Part shown: one piece after another, positions 1 to 8,567 of the stretch
Numbering within the stretch: the first letter of the stretch is position 1
Layout of the letters: the number at the start of each line of letters is the position of its first letter
Made by a program: the position numbers and the translations under genes
Assembly (NCBI GenBank): GCA_031296355.1
Contig: JARLFX010000381.1
Coordinates: forward strand, 1 to 40,780
Length of the DNA: 40,780 nucleotides
Direction of reading: 5' to 3'
DNA from: Acidobacteriaceae bacterium
Lineage (GTDB): Bacteria > Acidobacteriota > Terriglobia > Terriglobales > Acidobacteriaceae
Notes under the pieces: model-generated
The model's database searches: none
What the model was told of the DNA's origin: nothing
The model's input: only the letters and a program-made list of their open reading frames with translations

Positions 1-1868
1 ACCTTGATCCAGAAGACGCGGCCGGTATTGGTGAAGCAGAGCAGGTAGGCGTGGGTGCTCTCGACGATGAGCTGGGCGACGAAGTCCTCTTCGCGGGTCT
101 TCATGCCGAGACGCCCGGTGCCGCCGCGGCGCTGCTGGCGGTAGGTGGAGATGGGCGTGCGCTTGAGGTAGCCGGTGTGCGAGACGGTGACGGCCACCTG
201 CTCGTCGGCGATGAGGTCTTCGAGCTGGAGCTCGGCGGATTCATCGAGGATGAGGGTGCGGCGCGCGTCACCGTACTGGTCGCGGATGGCTTCGAGCTCT
301 TTGATGATGACGCGGCGAAGCTTCTTCTCGCTGGCGAGGATGGACTCGTACTCGTTGATGTTGTCGCGGACCTGGGCGAGCTCTTTGAGCAGCTCGTCGA
401 TGGAGAGCTGGGTGAGGCGATAGAGCTGCAGTTCGAGGATGGAATCGATCTGGCGGTAGCTGAGGACGAGCGTGGGGGAGAGCGCGTTCGTCATATCGAT
501 GTTGTAGCGCGCGGCATCGAGCTTGACGCCCTTGAGCTCAGAGCCCTGCAGGGTGATGGTCTTGCCGGCGAAGAACTGGAAGAGGTTTTCGCGGGCATCG
601 ACGCGGTTGCTGCTGCTGCGGATGATCTTGATGACGTTGTCAAGGTGATCGAGCGCGATCTGGTAGCCCAGGAGGATGTGCTCGCGGTCGCGGGCCTTCT
701 GCAGCAGGAAGGCGGTGCGGCGGCGGACTACGTCGATACGGTGCTCGATGAAGGCGCGGATGGCGTCTGGCAGCGGGAATTCGCGGGGCTGGCCGTTGTG
801 CACGGCCAGGAAGATCATGCTGAAGCTCTCCTGCATCTGGGTGTGCTTGTAGAGCTGGTTCAGGACGATCTGGGGCTCGGCGCCGCGCTTGAGCTCGATG
901 ACGATGCGCATGCCGTCGCGGTCGGATTCGTCGCGGACGTCGGAGATTTCATCGACGATCTTTTCGTTGACGAGCTCGGCGATGCGCTCAATGAGCTTGG
1001 ACTTGTTGACCTGGTAGGGAATCTCGTTGACGATGAGCTGCTTGCGCTCGTTGCGCATGTCTTCAATGGCGACCTTGGCGCGCATGAGGAAGCGGCCGCG
1101 GCCGGTCTTGTAGGCGTTGGCGATGCCGCCCTTGCCGTAGATGAAGCCGCCGGTGGGGAAATCGGGCCCCTGCACGTGGCGAAGGACTTCAAGCAGGCCA
1201 GCGGCGGGATTGTTGACCAGTTCGATGGTGGCGTTGATGACTTCGGTGAGGTTGTGCGGCGGAATGTTGGTGGCCATGCCGACGGCGATGCCGGAGCTGC
1301 CGTTGACGATGAGGTTGGGAATGCGCGCGGGGAGCACGGTGGGCTCCTGCGTGGACTCATCGTAGTTGGGCGAGAAATCGACGGTGTTCAGGTCGATGTC
1401 GGCGAGCATTTCGCCGGCGATGCGGGTCATGCGGCACTCGGTGTAACGCATGGCGGCGGGTGGGTCGCCGTCGACGGAGCCGAAGTTGCCCTGGCCATCG
1501 ACCATGGTGTAGCGGAGCGAAAAGGGCTGCGCGAGGCGAACCATGGTGTCGTAAATGGCGGAGTCGCCGTGGGGGTGGTACTGGCCCATGGCGTAGCCGA
1601 CGACCTTGGCGCACTTGGTGTACTTCTTGTTGTACTGGAGGCCCATCTCCTGCATGGCGTAGAGGATGCGGCGATGCACGGGCTTCAGGCCGTCGCGGAC
1701 ATCGGGCAGGGCGCGGCCAATGATGACCGACATGGAATAGTCGAGGTACGAGCGGCGCATCTCCTCTTCAATGTTGATGGAGATGAGGGTAGCGGCGCCG
1801 GGGCCGGTGAGGCCGTTGGAGTCTGCATCAGGAGGAAGCGGGAGTTGGGGGTTCTTATCGTCAGCCAT
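1..1868 (-). CDS. gyrA: DNA gyrase subunit A, C-terminal part cut by window edge
   Basis: GyrA is the DNA-cleaving subunit of the A2B2 gyrase that introduces negative supercoils using ATP. About 622 codons are present of a usual 850 or so; the C-terminal beta-pinwheel runs off the left edge. Landmarks are the N-terminal motif [19 protein letters not shown], the block [11 protein letters not shown] at residues 97-107, and the catalytic tyrosine in RYTECRM (Tyr142, equal to E. coli Tyr122). The residues equal to E. coli Ser83 and Asp87 are Ser103 and Asp107, the quinolone-sensitive form. The GyrA box reads QRRGGTG (around 105-137), so this is GyrA rather than ParC. The start ATG at 1868 precedes [10 protein letters not shown]. 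Long plus-strand open frames over this gene are antisense shadows. Confidence 0.97.
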   Translation of the reverse strand, partial: MADDKNPQLPLPPDADSNGLTGPGAATLISINIEEEMRRSYLDYSMSVIIGRALPDVRDGLKPVHRRILYAMQEMGLQYNKKYTKCAKVVGYAMGQYHPHGDSAIYDTMVRLAQPFSLRYTMVDGQGNFGSVDGDPPAAMRYTECRMTRIAGEMLADIDLNTVDFSPNYDESTQEPTVLPARIPNLIVNGSSGIAVGMATNIPPHNLTEVINATIELVNNPAAGLLEVLRHVQGPDFPTGGFIYGKGGIANAYKTGRGRFLMRAKVAIEDMRNERKQLIVNEIPYQVNKSKLIERIAELVNEKIVDEISDVRDESDRDGMRIVIELKRGAEPQIVLNQLYKHTQMQESFSMIFLAVHNGQPREFPLPDAIRAFIEHRIDVVRRRTAFLLQKARDREHILLGYQIALDHLDNVIKIIRSSSNRVDARENLFQFFAGKTITLQGSELKGVKLDAARYNIDMTNALSPTLVLSYRQIDSILELQLYRLTQLSIDELLKELAQVRDNINEYESILASEKKLRRVIIKELEAIRDQYGDARRTLILDESAELQLEDLIADEQVAVTVSHTGYLKRTPISTYRQQRRGGTGRLGMKTREEDFVAQLIVESTHAYLLCFTNTGRVFWIK

Positions 1869-1991
1869 GGGTTAACTACATTATAAAGCGTTTGGGGAGG
1901 GGCTGCGGGGGCGGTGGAGATGGGGGATTTGGGGTGGTTCCGGGGGGATTCGAAATAATTATCTATGGTACCGAGTGCTATAGTTCTTGCG

Positions 1992-2309
1992 ATGGCAAAG
2001 CGATATCAAAGTGAATTGTTGGCGGCAGTACATGAGACCGCGGAAGGGCTGAACTCGGCGGGGTTGCTGCCTGTAAAGACGATGCGCGAGTTTGACGCGC
2101 AGTGCCTGACGCCTGTCCGCGTGCTGACGGCAAAGCAGATTCGTAAGCTGCGGGAGCGCGAACGTGCGAGCCAGGCGGTGTTTGCGCGGCACCTGAATCT
2201 TTCGACGGGGCTTATCAGTAAGTGGGAGCGGGGAGAGAAGCGGCCAGTCGGGGCTTCGCTGAAACTGCTGGCGCTGGTGGAGAAGAAGGGGTTGAGCGCG
2301 GTAGCGTAA
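1992..2309 (+). CDS. XRE-family DNA-binding protein, orphan HigA/NadS-like antitoxin
   Basis: This is a 105-residue protein with a C-terminal Cro/C1-type helix-turn-helix: the segment LTAKQIRKLRERERASQAVF is followed by ARHLNLSTGLISKWERGEKR, where SKWERGEK is the family's recognition-helix signature. The N-terminal MAKRYQSELLAAVHETAEGL resembles antitoxins of RelE/HigB-like pairs (COG2944), which repress their own promoters. An in-frame ATG at 1965 would add nine residues; I prefer 1992 because family members start near this motif, though neither start has a clear ribosome site. No toxin-sized frame lies upstream (1869-1991) or downstream, so it appears solitary. It converges on the reverse-transcriptase gene with a 40-nt gap. 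Function is inferred from the fold only. Confidence 0.8.
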   Translation: MAKRYQSELLAAVHETAEGLNSAGLLPVKTMREFDAQCLTPVRVLTAKQIRKLRERERASQAVFARHLNLSTGLISKWERGEKRPVGASLKLLALVEKKGLSAVA

Positions 2310-2349
2310 TGCCGCCATTCTGGGCAAGGTTAGCGAGAGCCTTCTCTTC

Positions 2350-4401
2350 TTACCATTTACGTTCAAGCTCTAGAAAAGCTGCCTTCATGTACCGCTTGGC
2401 TTGTGTCAGATATGAAAACTTGATGTGTTTGGTGGGCCTCCCTGTTTTCTTGATCAAGGCGTGCGAAAGATGACTTAGGTAGCGATGCTCGTGAATGTTC
2501 TTAACCATGACAAGGATTAAAGGGTACTTTGCCTGTAAGCGGGTGCTATTCAGGATAGACCCAATTTTGCCGGGGGCATAAGTTCCGATAGTGGAATCGT
2601 GTGCGTATAGACGGATCATTAGCCAATCGTTAAAAACATCCATGGCATTTACAAAAGATGTAATGTTTGTTTGTGAATAAGCTCTGCACCATATCGCTTG
2701 TATCTCCGCTCGTCTATAGTCATTTCCAAAGATAATGCGCCAGTGTACATTGGCCACTTGCGCTCCCAACAACGATGTCATACTGAGCTTGATTCCGCAT
2801 TCTCTTTGAGGCGTTCGGTTGATGATGCCAAGGTGACGTAGTAATAGGGCAGCTTTTCGGTTCATCTGGGATACCGGCAAAGAGATGCTGAGATTCAAGG
2901 CCGCCAATTGTGCGGCGGCAGCCAAAGCGGCGTCTGTTGAATCACTTCTCAAACACTCATTGAGAGTCGCTGCAAGATATACGTCTCCGTAATAGTTCCT
3001 ATTTAGAGAGCTGATGAGTATTGCTTGTGGCCACCAATTCTTCTTCTTGCGAATACCATAGGTTGTTTGGCCTAACGAAAGTAATCCGTTACGGATAGAC
3101 CATGCTCCCGTCTTTGCCAATAGATCCATCCGAGGATTTCCGGGGCTCCAAATGGTTTTCACAACAGCATTCATCTTTGCAGAATGGCTTTTTGGCATCC
3201 TACATTCCGCTATTGACAAGAGATTGCTGTGCACCGCGGAATATAGCTGGTCTTTCTTTGCTTCTCTTAGGACCCAGTCAGACACTGACTTCGGCAAGGT
3301 ACGATACTTCTTAAAGTACTCACTAATTGGAGTTGAAAGGTCCGGCCGAGCCTCGAATATCTTCATCAATCTCAAGTTTTGGCTTGAGCGGGGAGAGGCA
3401 TAAGCTAAGACATACTTGAAGCGGGTTTCGTTGTGAATCTTGAGGCTAGGTGACAATTCAATAATGCGCTTATGAACGCGAAGCTGAGAGATAACATTTT
3501 GCTGAATAACAGATTCTGGTGGTGTGCTGATTGATTTCAATTCAGCGTCTATATCCTTAACCTCATGAATCTCTATCTTTCCGCTTTGAGGGAAAAGGCC
3601 GATATCCTTACTTAGTAAATCAAGCCGCACAATCATTTTTCTTAGTTCAAGCTCTGATCTAGCGAAAAGGCGAATATCGTCAACATAGCGCAGATATTTA
3701 ATTTTACCGCTATGCCCATAATTTCGATCAAAGTGTTGAAGAACAACTTCAGAAAGTAATCCCGAGGCTAGTGGACCCTGAGGTATGCCGTGACCATGGT
3801 AGACCTTATGCGCTGTGGCGGTCCAAGTGCTGAGAAGTTTTGTGAGTTCATCGCAAAAATCTATCGTACAGCCTATTTGAAGCAAGAAATGTTTCAATAC
3901 GCGGTGATCAATGCTGTCGTAGTACGCTGTTAGATCGAAACTTGCAGTGAACTTAAGGCCCCGTGTGAACGCATCTTTGGCTGCTTGATTGAACTTTATA
4001 TAACCGTCAGACCATTTGCGGTAAAACCATACGCTTGTTTTTCCGGCATAGAGGTGCCCGAATGTATCAATAAGGTAGCGAGACTTAATCCTTGGGTATA
4101 ACTGCTCCGCAATTACATTAACAAATGATTGATAGACAATTTGATCTTCTATGGACAGCAGGGAATATGGTCGAAGAATACCGGATTTCTTAGGTAGGTA
4201 CAGCTTGCACGATTCAGAGGGCTGATATATTCCTCTGGTGAGCCGATCTCTGAGATCGGCGAGCAATGCGATATCGGCAAGAGAGTAGCGTTCATAGAAT
4301 TCACGGAAATGGCCCTTGAAATCGCGATTAGGATTGCTTCTGATCCAGCGCCACGCTCGCGCAATATTATCTTCGTCGTAGACCTTTGCAAGAGTTCCCA
4401 T
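2350..4401 (-). CDS. Reverse transcriptase of the Abi/UG/DRT defence type
   Basis: This 683-residue protein has an N-terminal reverse-transcriptase domain. Visible blocks are the early motif LPKKSGILRPYSLLSIEDQI (residues 69-88), palm motif A FDLTAYYDSID (Asp156), motif B HGIPQGPLASGLLSE (about 204-218) and the catalytic YVDD at 239-242. Motif B has QGPLAS rather than the QGxxxSP of group II introns, and there is no maturase X domain, HNH nuclease or retron-like short architecture. The remaining 350 residues look all-helical and end in KKTGRPTKHIKFSYL, a tail I associate with phage-defence RTs carrying alpha-repeat or HEPN-like regions. The gene is much richer in A/T than its neighbours and uses AT-ending codons, which suggests lateral acquisition. 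RT assignment is firm; the defence role and exact subgroup are inferred. Confidence 0.9.
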   Translation of the reverse strand: MGTLAKVYDEDNIARAWRWIRSNPNRDFKGHFREFYERYSLADIALLADLRDRLTRGIYQPSESCKLYLPKKSGILRPYSLLSIEDQIVYQSFVNVIAEQLYPRIKSRYLIDTFGHLYAGKTSVWFYRKWSDGYIKFNQAAKDAFTRGLKFTASFDLTAYYDSIDHRVLKHFLLQIGCTIDFCDELTKLLSTWTATAHKVYHGHGIPQGPLASGLLSEVVLQHFDRNYGHSGKIKYLRYVDDIRLFARSELELRKMIVRLDLLSKDIGLFPQSGKIEIHEVKDIDAELKSISTPPESVIQQNVISQLRVHKRIIELSPSLKIHNETRFKYVLAYASPRSSQNLRLMKIFEARPDLSTPISEYFKKYRTLPKSVSDWVLREAKKDQLYSAVHSNLLSIAECRMPKSHSAKMNAVVKTIWSPGNPRMDLLAKTGAWSIRNGLLSLGQTTYGIRKKKNWWPQAILISSLNRNYYGDVYLAATLNECLRSDSTDAALAAAAQLAALNLSISLPVSQMNRKAALLLRHLGIINRTPQRECGIKLSMTSLLGAQVANVHWRIIFGNDYRRAEIQAIWCRAYSQTNITSFVNAMDVFNDWLMIRLYAHDSTIGTYAPGKIGSILNSTRLQAKYPLILVMVKNIHEHRYLSHLSHALIKKTGRPTKHIKFSYLTQAKRYMKAAFLELERKW

Positions 4402-4545
4402 GAGCGAAATGGCTTTCCTTGAACGAAGTTTAAAGGGTAATTCAATTTACACCTTATGGGATAAGGGTACACACCATTCCCGCTCACAAAATCAATGCGA
4501 TGTCAGCTAAGTTCGTAAGATTAGAGTAGATTTGCGATCGTTGCT
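4402..4545 (-). other. AT-rich leader of the reverse transcriptase with small hairpin
   Basis: The low-GC composition of the RT gene continues about 145 nt upstream of its start. It holds a perfect 6-bp hairpin, CCTTAT-GGG-ATAAGG, at 4452-4466. Some defence RTs use a non-coding RNA encoded next to the gene, so this leader is the place to look for one; the sequence alone does not prove a transcript. The 9-mer TGAACGAAG occurs at about 4419 and again at about 4545, near the apparent right border of the island. Confidence 0.35.
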
Positions 4546-4554
4546 GAACGAAGA

Positions 4555-4629
4555 TGGGGCACCCGATTCTGAGGGGGTGCGAGCGGTGCGGTAGAGAAGC
4601 AGGTCCCTCGGCTTCGCTCGGGATGACAG
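4555..4629. repeat. REP-like dispersed repeat cluster
   Basis: The segment TGGGGCACCCGATTCTG at 4555-4571 matches 16 of 17 bases at 10384-10400. It is followed at 4594-4629 by a unit with the imperfect palindrome CCCTCGGCTTCGCTCGGG and trailing ATGACAG. A diverged second copy of that unit lies at 4741-4785. Such units are common between genes in Acidobacteria. The 63-residue open frame across this region (minus strand) is repeat-derived and not counted as a gene. Confidence 0.6.
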
Positions 4630-4633
4630 ACTT

Positions 4634-4674
4634 AAACAAGTAAGGCGCGGCTGATGGCCGCGCCTTACTTGTTT
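4634..4674. terminator. Perfect 18-bp stem-loop, possible bidirectional terminator
   Basis: An uninterrupted 18-bp inverted repeat (arms 4634-4651 and 4657-4674) closes a 5-base TGATG loop. The arms begin AAACAAG and end CTTGTTT, so both strands give a GC-rich stem flanked by A and T runs, and the plus strand continues TCTATTTT. It could terminate transcription in either direction. It sits between two minus-strand genes (RT and symporter) and would insulate the RT from read-through. Its perfection could also mean a recently moved palindromic element. Confidence 0.6.
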
Positions 4675-4740
4675 TCTATTTTGGTGAGCGTAATGCAAGG
4701 GCTGAAGCCCTCGCCTACCTCATAAAGCAAATGCAGAAGC

Positions 4741-4785
4741 GAGAAGCAGATTCTTTTCCTTCGCTAAGCTCGGGGTCAGAATGAC
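4741..4785. repeat. Diverged second copy of the REP-like unit
   Basis: The segment starting GAGAAGCAG and ending AGAATGACAA follows the same plan as 4594-4629: GAAGCAG, a CTTCGCT core, then CTCGGG or GCTCGGGG and ATGACA. Just before it, AGGGCTGAAGCCCTCG at about 4699 is another short palindrome typical of these spacers. Confidence 0.5.
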
Positions 4786-4798
4786 AACGATAGGTGGC

Positions 4799-6235
4799 TC
4801 AGTCGGCGAAGGGGGCTAGTTGTTCTGCGGTGGGTGGTTTGGTGGCGAGACTCACAATAAACAGACAGAGTAAGGACGCCACGAGGGCGGGGAGGATGGC
4901 GTCTCTTTCGCCAATGAGCCTGGGGAGATGCGGGGTGAGGGTGTCCCAGGCTACCGTGACGACGGTGCCGGCGGCGATGCTGGCTACGGCGGCCTTTGCC
5001 GTCGCGCGCTTCCAGAAGAAGGCGGCGAGAATAACCGGCGTGAGGGCGGCGGCGTAGATGGTGTAGGCGTAGAGCGACTTCTTGAGCACGCTGGTGGTGC
5101 CGAGGGATTGCCACAGGGCCCACGCGCCCAGGCCGACGACCATCAGGCGGGAGACGAAAAGGATCTGCTTGTTGCCGGCGCTGGGTTTGAGGTAGCGGAC
5201 GAAGACGTCGTTGACGAGGTTAGTGGCGGGCGAGAAGAGATAGTTGTTGGCGGTGGAGACGACCTTGGCGAAGATGGCGCCGACCAGCAGTGCGCCGAGG
5301 ATGCCGAGCAGGCGCGAGCCGCCGAAGGCGTGGACGGCGGTGTAGGCGAGGATTTCGCGGGGGCGATCGTGGACCTCGCCGGTGCGATAGAGCGCGGAGC
5401 CGGTAACGGCGATGGCGACGATCACGGTTTCGAGAATCACGGTGCCGATGATCCAGCCGACGGTGGCGCGGGTGGCGTCTTTCTCGCTCCTGGCGGAGAA
5501 GAACTTCTGATACATGGATTGATTGCCGAGCATGAGCAGGCAGGTGGGGAGGAAGAGCTCCATCGCCTGGACGCCGGAGAGATCGCCGAGCCACTGGAAG
5601 TGCGTGGCGGGAAGGACGGCGTGGACGCCGGACCATCCGCCGGCCTGGTGGATGAGCACGGGGAGCGCGGCGATCATGGTGAAGGTGGCGAGCAGGCCGA
5701 TGACGACATCCATATAGGCTACGGAGCTCATGCCGGCGATGGCGGTGAAGAAGACGACGAATCCGGCGAGGATGAACTGGCCTTCGCGGGCGGTGACGTT
5801 GGGGAAGATGAGGTGGAGGATGTCTCCGCCGCCGATGAACTGGTAGCTGGTGATGGCGGTGTAGGTGAAGAGGACGGCGATGACGCCGAGGACGCGGGCG
5901 GTCTGGTTGTAGCGGGCTTCGAGCAGGTCGGGGATGGTGTACTGCGCGAATTTGCGGGCGCGCGGGGCGATGAAGTAGATGAGCAGGAGCCCGGCCCATC
6001 CGCCGCCGGCTTGCCAGAGGGCGACGAAGCCGTGCTTGTAGGCGTTCTCTGCGCCGCCGAGGAGTGAGCCGGAGCCGATCCAGCTGGAGAGCAGGGTGAA
6101 GACCAGGACGAAGGCGGGCAGGGAGCGTCCGGCGACGAGGTAGTCAGCCTTGGTCTTGACCAGATGCAGGCGCGCCAGCGAGACGCTGAGCAGAGTGATG
6201 ACGATGACGCCGAGGACAATCACATAAAGATTCAT
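4799..6235 (-). CDS. Sodium:solute symporter (SSS family)
   Basis: This is a 478-residue integral membrane protein of the SSS family, which uses the sodium gradient to import small solutes such as sugars, amino acids, carboxylates or vitamins. The substrate cannot be told from sequence. About 13 hydrophobic segments are seen. Family features include the early GRSLPAFVLVFTLLSSWIG region, GAENAYKHGF, and the core LLVGAIFAKVVSTANNYLFS, which matches the sodium-binding helix of SSS proteins. The frame stays open upstream to 6397, but the extra 54 residues are Arg/Pro/Cys-rich and unlike the family; ATG at 6235 (MNLYVIVLGV) puts the first helix at the N-terminus. It stands alone on the minus strand. 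Family call is strong. Confidence 0.9.
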   Translation of the reverse strand: MNLYVIVLGVIVITLLSVSLARLHLVKTKADYLVAGRSLPAFVLVFTLLSSWIGSGSLLGGAENAYKHGFVALWQAGGGWAGLLLIYFIAPRARKFAQYTIPDLLEARYNQTARVLGVIAVLFTYTAITSYQFIGGGDILHLIFPNVTAREGQFILAGFVVFFTAIAGMSSVAYMDVVIGLLATFTMIAALPVLIHQAGGWSGVHAVLPATHFQWLGDLSGVQAMELFLPTCLLMLGNQSMYQKFFSARSEKDATRATVGWIIGTVILETVIVAIAVTGSALYRTGEVHDRPREILAYTAVHAFGGSRLLGILGALLVGAIFAKVVSTANNYLFSPATNLVNDVFVRYLKPSAGNKQILFVSRLMVVGLGAWALWQSLGTTSVLKKSLYAYTIYAAALTPVILAAFFWKRATAKAAVASIAAGTVVTVAWDTLTPHLPRLIGERDAILPALVASLLCLFIVSLATKPPTAEQLAPFAD

Positions 6236-6434
6236 GAATGAGGCGATTCTAGCTGACGCGGGCAGGATTTGCCCGGAGCTTCTGCGCGGCGGGCGGCAGG
6301 GAGCTACTGGGATTGAGCAAGGGTAACACGGTGCGATGTTGCGGAAGATGCGGGCGGGCAGGAGAGCAAACCCCATGGAGCAGGCAGCATTTCCCATTCG
6401 CGAGACTGCGGACGAAGAGGCAGCGCAGATTGCG

Positions 6435-6647
6435 CTAGGTGCGGTGGAAGGTGTTGCCGGTGAACCAGTAGTAGCGACGCCAGCAGTTCATGCAGCGGAC
6501 CCGGCGAATCCATAGGGCTCCGAGGAAGGACGTCAGCGGATGCGACATGGACATTTGGAATTCGGTTCCGCTGCAAAGCGGGCAGTGTTCCCGCATGACG
6601 ATCAGGCGTGGAAGGCCGCGCAGCCAATTCATTTCCGGAATACGCAT
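6435..6647 (-). CDS. Small four-cysteine (zinc-ribbon-like) protein
   Basis: This 70-residue protein has two CxxC pairs, Cys22/Cys25 (HCPLCSG) and Cys52/Cys55 (RCMNCWRRYYWF), spaced like a compact zinc ribbon with an aromatic and basic C-terminus. A strong ribosome-binding site, AGGAGG, lies 7 nt before the ATG at 6647, which is the best evidence that this short frame is real. The stop at 6435 leaves a 199-nt gap to the symporter start. I do not recognise a named family. Zinc binding is inferred from the cysteines, with nucleic-acid or protein binding possible. Confidence 0.65.
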   Translation of the reverse strand: MRIPEMNWLRGLPRLIVMREHCPLCSGTEFQMSMSHPLTSFLGALWIRRVRCMNCWRRYYWFTGNTFHRT

Positions 6648-7164
6648 CGTTGTTCCTCCTTACCCGCAGCCGCCTGATGAATGACGCGGCCGCCGGTATC
6701 GTTGTGGCTGGTACCGTGCTCGTGAACGTATCCGCGGCAGCGCATCGATGGTGTGTGAAGACACACTTCCCGTGGCGCAGACCAGAGAACATTCCGTACC
6801 TGAGGAGAGAAGAAATTGTGATGGCGGTCTATGCCGCTTGATCGGTGGTGAAACGCAAACTACCCTGACGATCTGGGTGAGCCCGGTCTTTCGTGACTGC
6901 CTGGGGGTGAGGAAGGGCAATCAAGACGGTCAAGACCTTTGGGCTATTCGCCGCGATGGGCGGTACTGCTACCAATCCGTCGCGCTACGCTCAAGTTAAA
7001 TCGTGCAAACAGCGTTGTCAAATCCATTTAAGTTGACGGACGAGGTGCGCCGGCTGGCTGGCGCGTAAGTCCGTGATTGCATAGACGGAGCTATTGATTC
7101 GTTGCAGAGAGCATGGCAGATGAAGGTGAATGGCGTATGAAAGGGAGAGATGATCTTGGGTGCG
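6648..7164. other. 517-nt stretch without a confident gene
   Basis: Short frames exist on both strands (for example 6748-6999 plus and 6660-6920 minus), but none has a ribosome site, a recognisable domain or convincing composition. A GAGGAG at 6802-6807 precedes GTG/ATG codons at 6818 and 6821 that read only seven or eight codons to a stop. The region must contain the promoter for the 6435-6647 gene and the 3' end of larC transcription. Confidence 0.5.
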
Positions 7165-8430
7165 TCAGGCCTGGGCGCGGAAGGCGGTGAGGGCGGCCTG
7201 CTGGACGAGCTTTACTGCGACGTTGTGTTGCTGAGCGGCGGCGCGGCAGTCTTCAAACTCGGGCGCGGCGTTGAGTTCTTCGCCTGCGAGAGTTGCGACC
7301 TTGATGCGGATGGGGCCGTAGGGAGTCTGCACGGTGGTGAGGGTGCGATCGAGGCAGATGCGGCGGTCATGGCGAATGCGGACGCCGATGGTGCTGGTTT
7401 CGCGGAAGATGAGTTGCTGTAGCGCGGCGCGTTCTGATTCGTTGCAGAGGATGGTGAGCAGCGTACCGGGGCGGCCCTTCTTCATGATGACGGGCGTCAG
7501 CATGACATCGAGCGCACCGGTAGCGAGCGCGGTCTCTGCTACGTGAGCGAGTATCTGCGGGGAGAGATCGTCGAGCGCGGTTTCGAGGACGGTGACGGGC
7601 TGCTCATTTTCGTAGGTGGGCGGCTGGGGAATGGCTGTAGCAGAGGATTCGCCGATGCTGAGGCTGAGGACGTTGGGGAAGCCGGGAGTATTGCGGGTGC
7701 CGGCGCCGTAGCCGATGCGGTCAACGAGCATGACGGGGCGGGCGGCAAAGCTGGGCGCGAGTGCGCGGATGATGGCGGCGCCGGTGGGCGTGACGAGTTC
7801 CATCTGCACGTGGGCGGAGTAGGTGGGGAGGCCGCGGAGGAGATCGGCGGTGGCGGGCGCGGGGACGGGGAAGGTGCCGTGAGCGCAGACGACAGTGCCG
7901 CTGCCGACGTTGAGCGGCGAGCAGAACCACTGGTCGATCTGCAGGTGATGGATGCCGGCGGCGGAGGCGACGATGTCTACGATGGCATCGACCGCGCCGA
8001 CTTCATGGAAGTGAATCTCTTCGACGGGGACGTTGTGGATCTTCGCTTCGGAGTGGCCGAGGAGATCGAAGGCGCGGAGAGCGGTGAGCTTGACGGGCTC
8101 TGGCAGTGATGCGGCCTGAATGAGGGTGCGGATGACGCTGAGCGAGCGGCCATGCACGTGGGGATGCTCATGCGGGTGATCGTGAGGATGGCCGTGTTTG
8201 TGTTCGGGCTGTGTGGGGGTGGCTTCCGCGAGTTTGCCGGCGGAGAGGACGTGGACCTTGGTGCAGGAGATGCCGCTGCGGTTCACGGTTTCGATGCGGA
8301 GAGTGGCGTCAAGGCCGAGGGCGGCGGTGGCAGCGTGCAGCACTTGCGCGGGAACGCCCGCGTCAATCAGTGCGCCGAGAAACATGTCTCCGGCGATGCC
8401 GGCAAAACAATCGAGAGAGGCGATACGCAT
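7165..8430 (-). CDS. larC: Nickel insertion protein LarC (nickel-pincer cofactor synthesis)
   Basis: LarC inserts nickel, in a CTP-dependent step, into the pincer cofactor of lactate racemase and related LarA enzymes. The 421-residue product starts with the family signature DCFAGIAGDMFLGALIDAG, contains EIHFHEVGAVDAIVDI and TPTGAAIIRAL, and ends with the C-terminal domain containing KKGRPGTLLTILC. A His-rich stretch at residues 77-94 (HKHGHPHDHPHEH and onward) sits in the usual variable linker and probably binds or stores nickel. In Lactiplantibacillus larC is read as two halves by frameshifting; here it is one continuous frame. No larA, larB or larE lies in the window. It diverges from the next gene with a 137-nt intergenic region. 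Confidence 0.92.
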   Translation of the reverse strand: MRIASLDCFAGIAGDMFLGALIDAGVPAQVLHAATAALGLDATLRIETVNRSGISCTKVHVLSAGKLAEATPTQPEHKHGHPHDHPHEHPHVHGRSLSVIRTLIQAASLPEPVKLTALRAFDLLGHSEAKIHNVPVEEIHFHEVGAVDAIVDIVASAAGIHHLQIDQWFCSPLNVGSGTVVCAHGTFPVPAPATADLLRGLPTYSAHVQMELVTPTGAAIIRALAPSFAARPVMLVDRIGYGAGTRNTPGFPNVLSLSIGESSATAIPQPPTYENEQPVTVLETALDDLSPQILAHVAETALATGALDVMLTPVIMKKGRPGTLLTILCNESERAALQQLIFRETSTIGVRIRHDRRICLDRTLTTVQTPYGPIRIKVATLAGEELNAAPEFEDCRAAAQQHNVAVKLVQQAALTAFRAQA

Positions 8431-8567
8431 CAGAACATTCTTTCCGTAAACAGCTTCGCGGAGGGTAGAGAATCAGCTTCCATCGTAACGGTTCGGGCGG
8501 AGCGGTGCAGCGTGGCAATTTCAATTTGTGATGGGTGAGGTCGGTGGTTCATGAGACGATCAATCGC

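Noticed and set aside
51..1886. 611-codon plus-strand frame over gyrA
   Set aside because: Exact antisense of a clear gyrA frame with all family motifs; composition is an artefact of high GC at third codon positions.
2350..4401. Group II intron or retron reading of the RT
   Set aside because: Motif B is QGPLAS, there is no maturase or endonuclease domain, no domain V-like RNA was seen, and it is much longer than retron RTs.
4507..4698. 63-codon minus-strand gene
   Set aside because: Made from REP-like repeat sequence; product resembles repeat-derived spurious proteins and has no ribosome site.
4928..6067. 379-codon plus-strand frame over the symporter
   Set aside because: Acidic Gly/Glu/Asp-rich product typical of antisense frames; the minus strand carries the clear SSS family protein.
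6748..6999. 83-codon plus-strand frame
   Set aside because: No ribosome site, no motif and odd composition; could not be supported.
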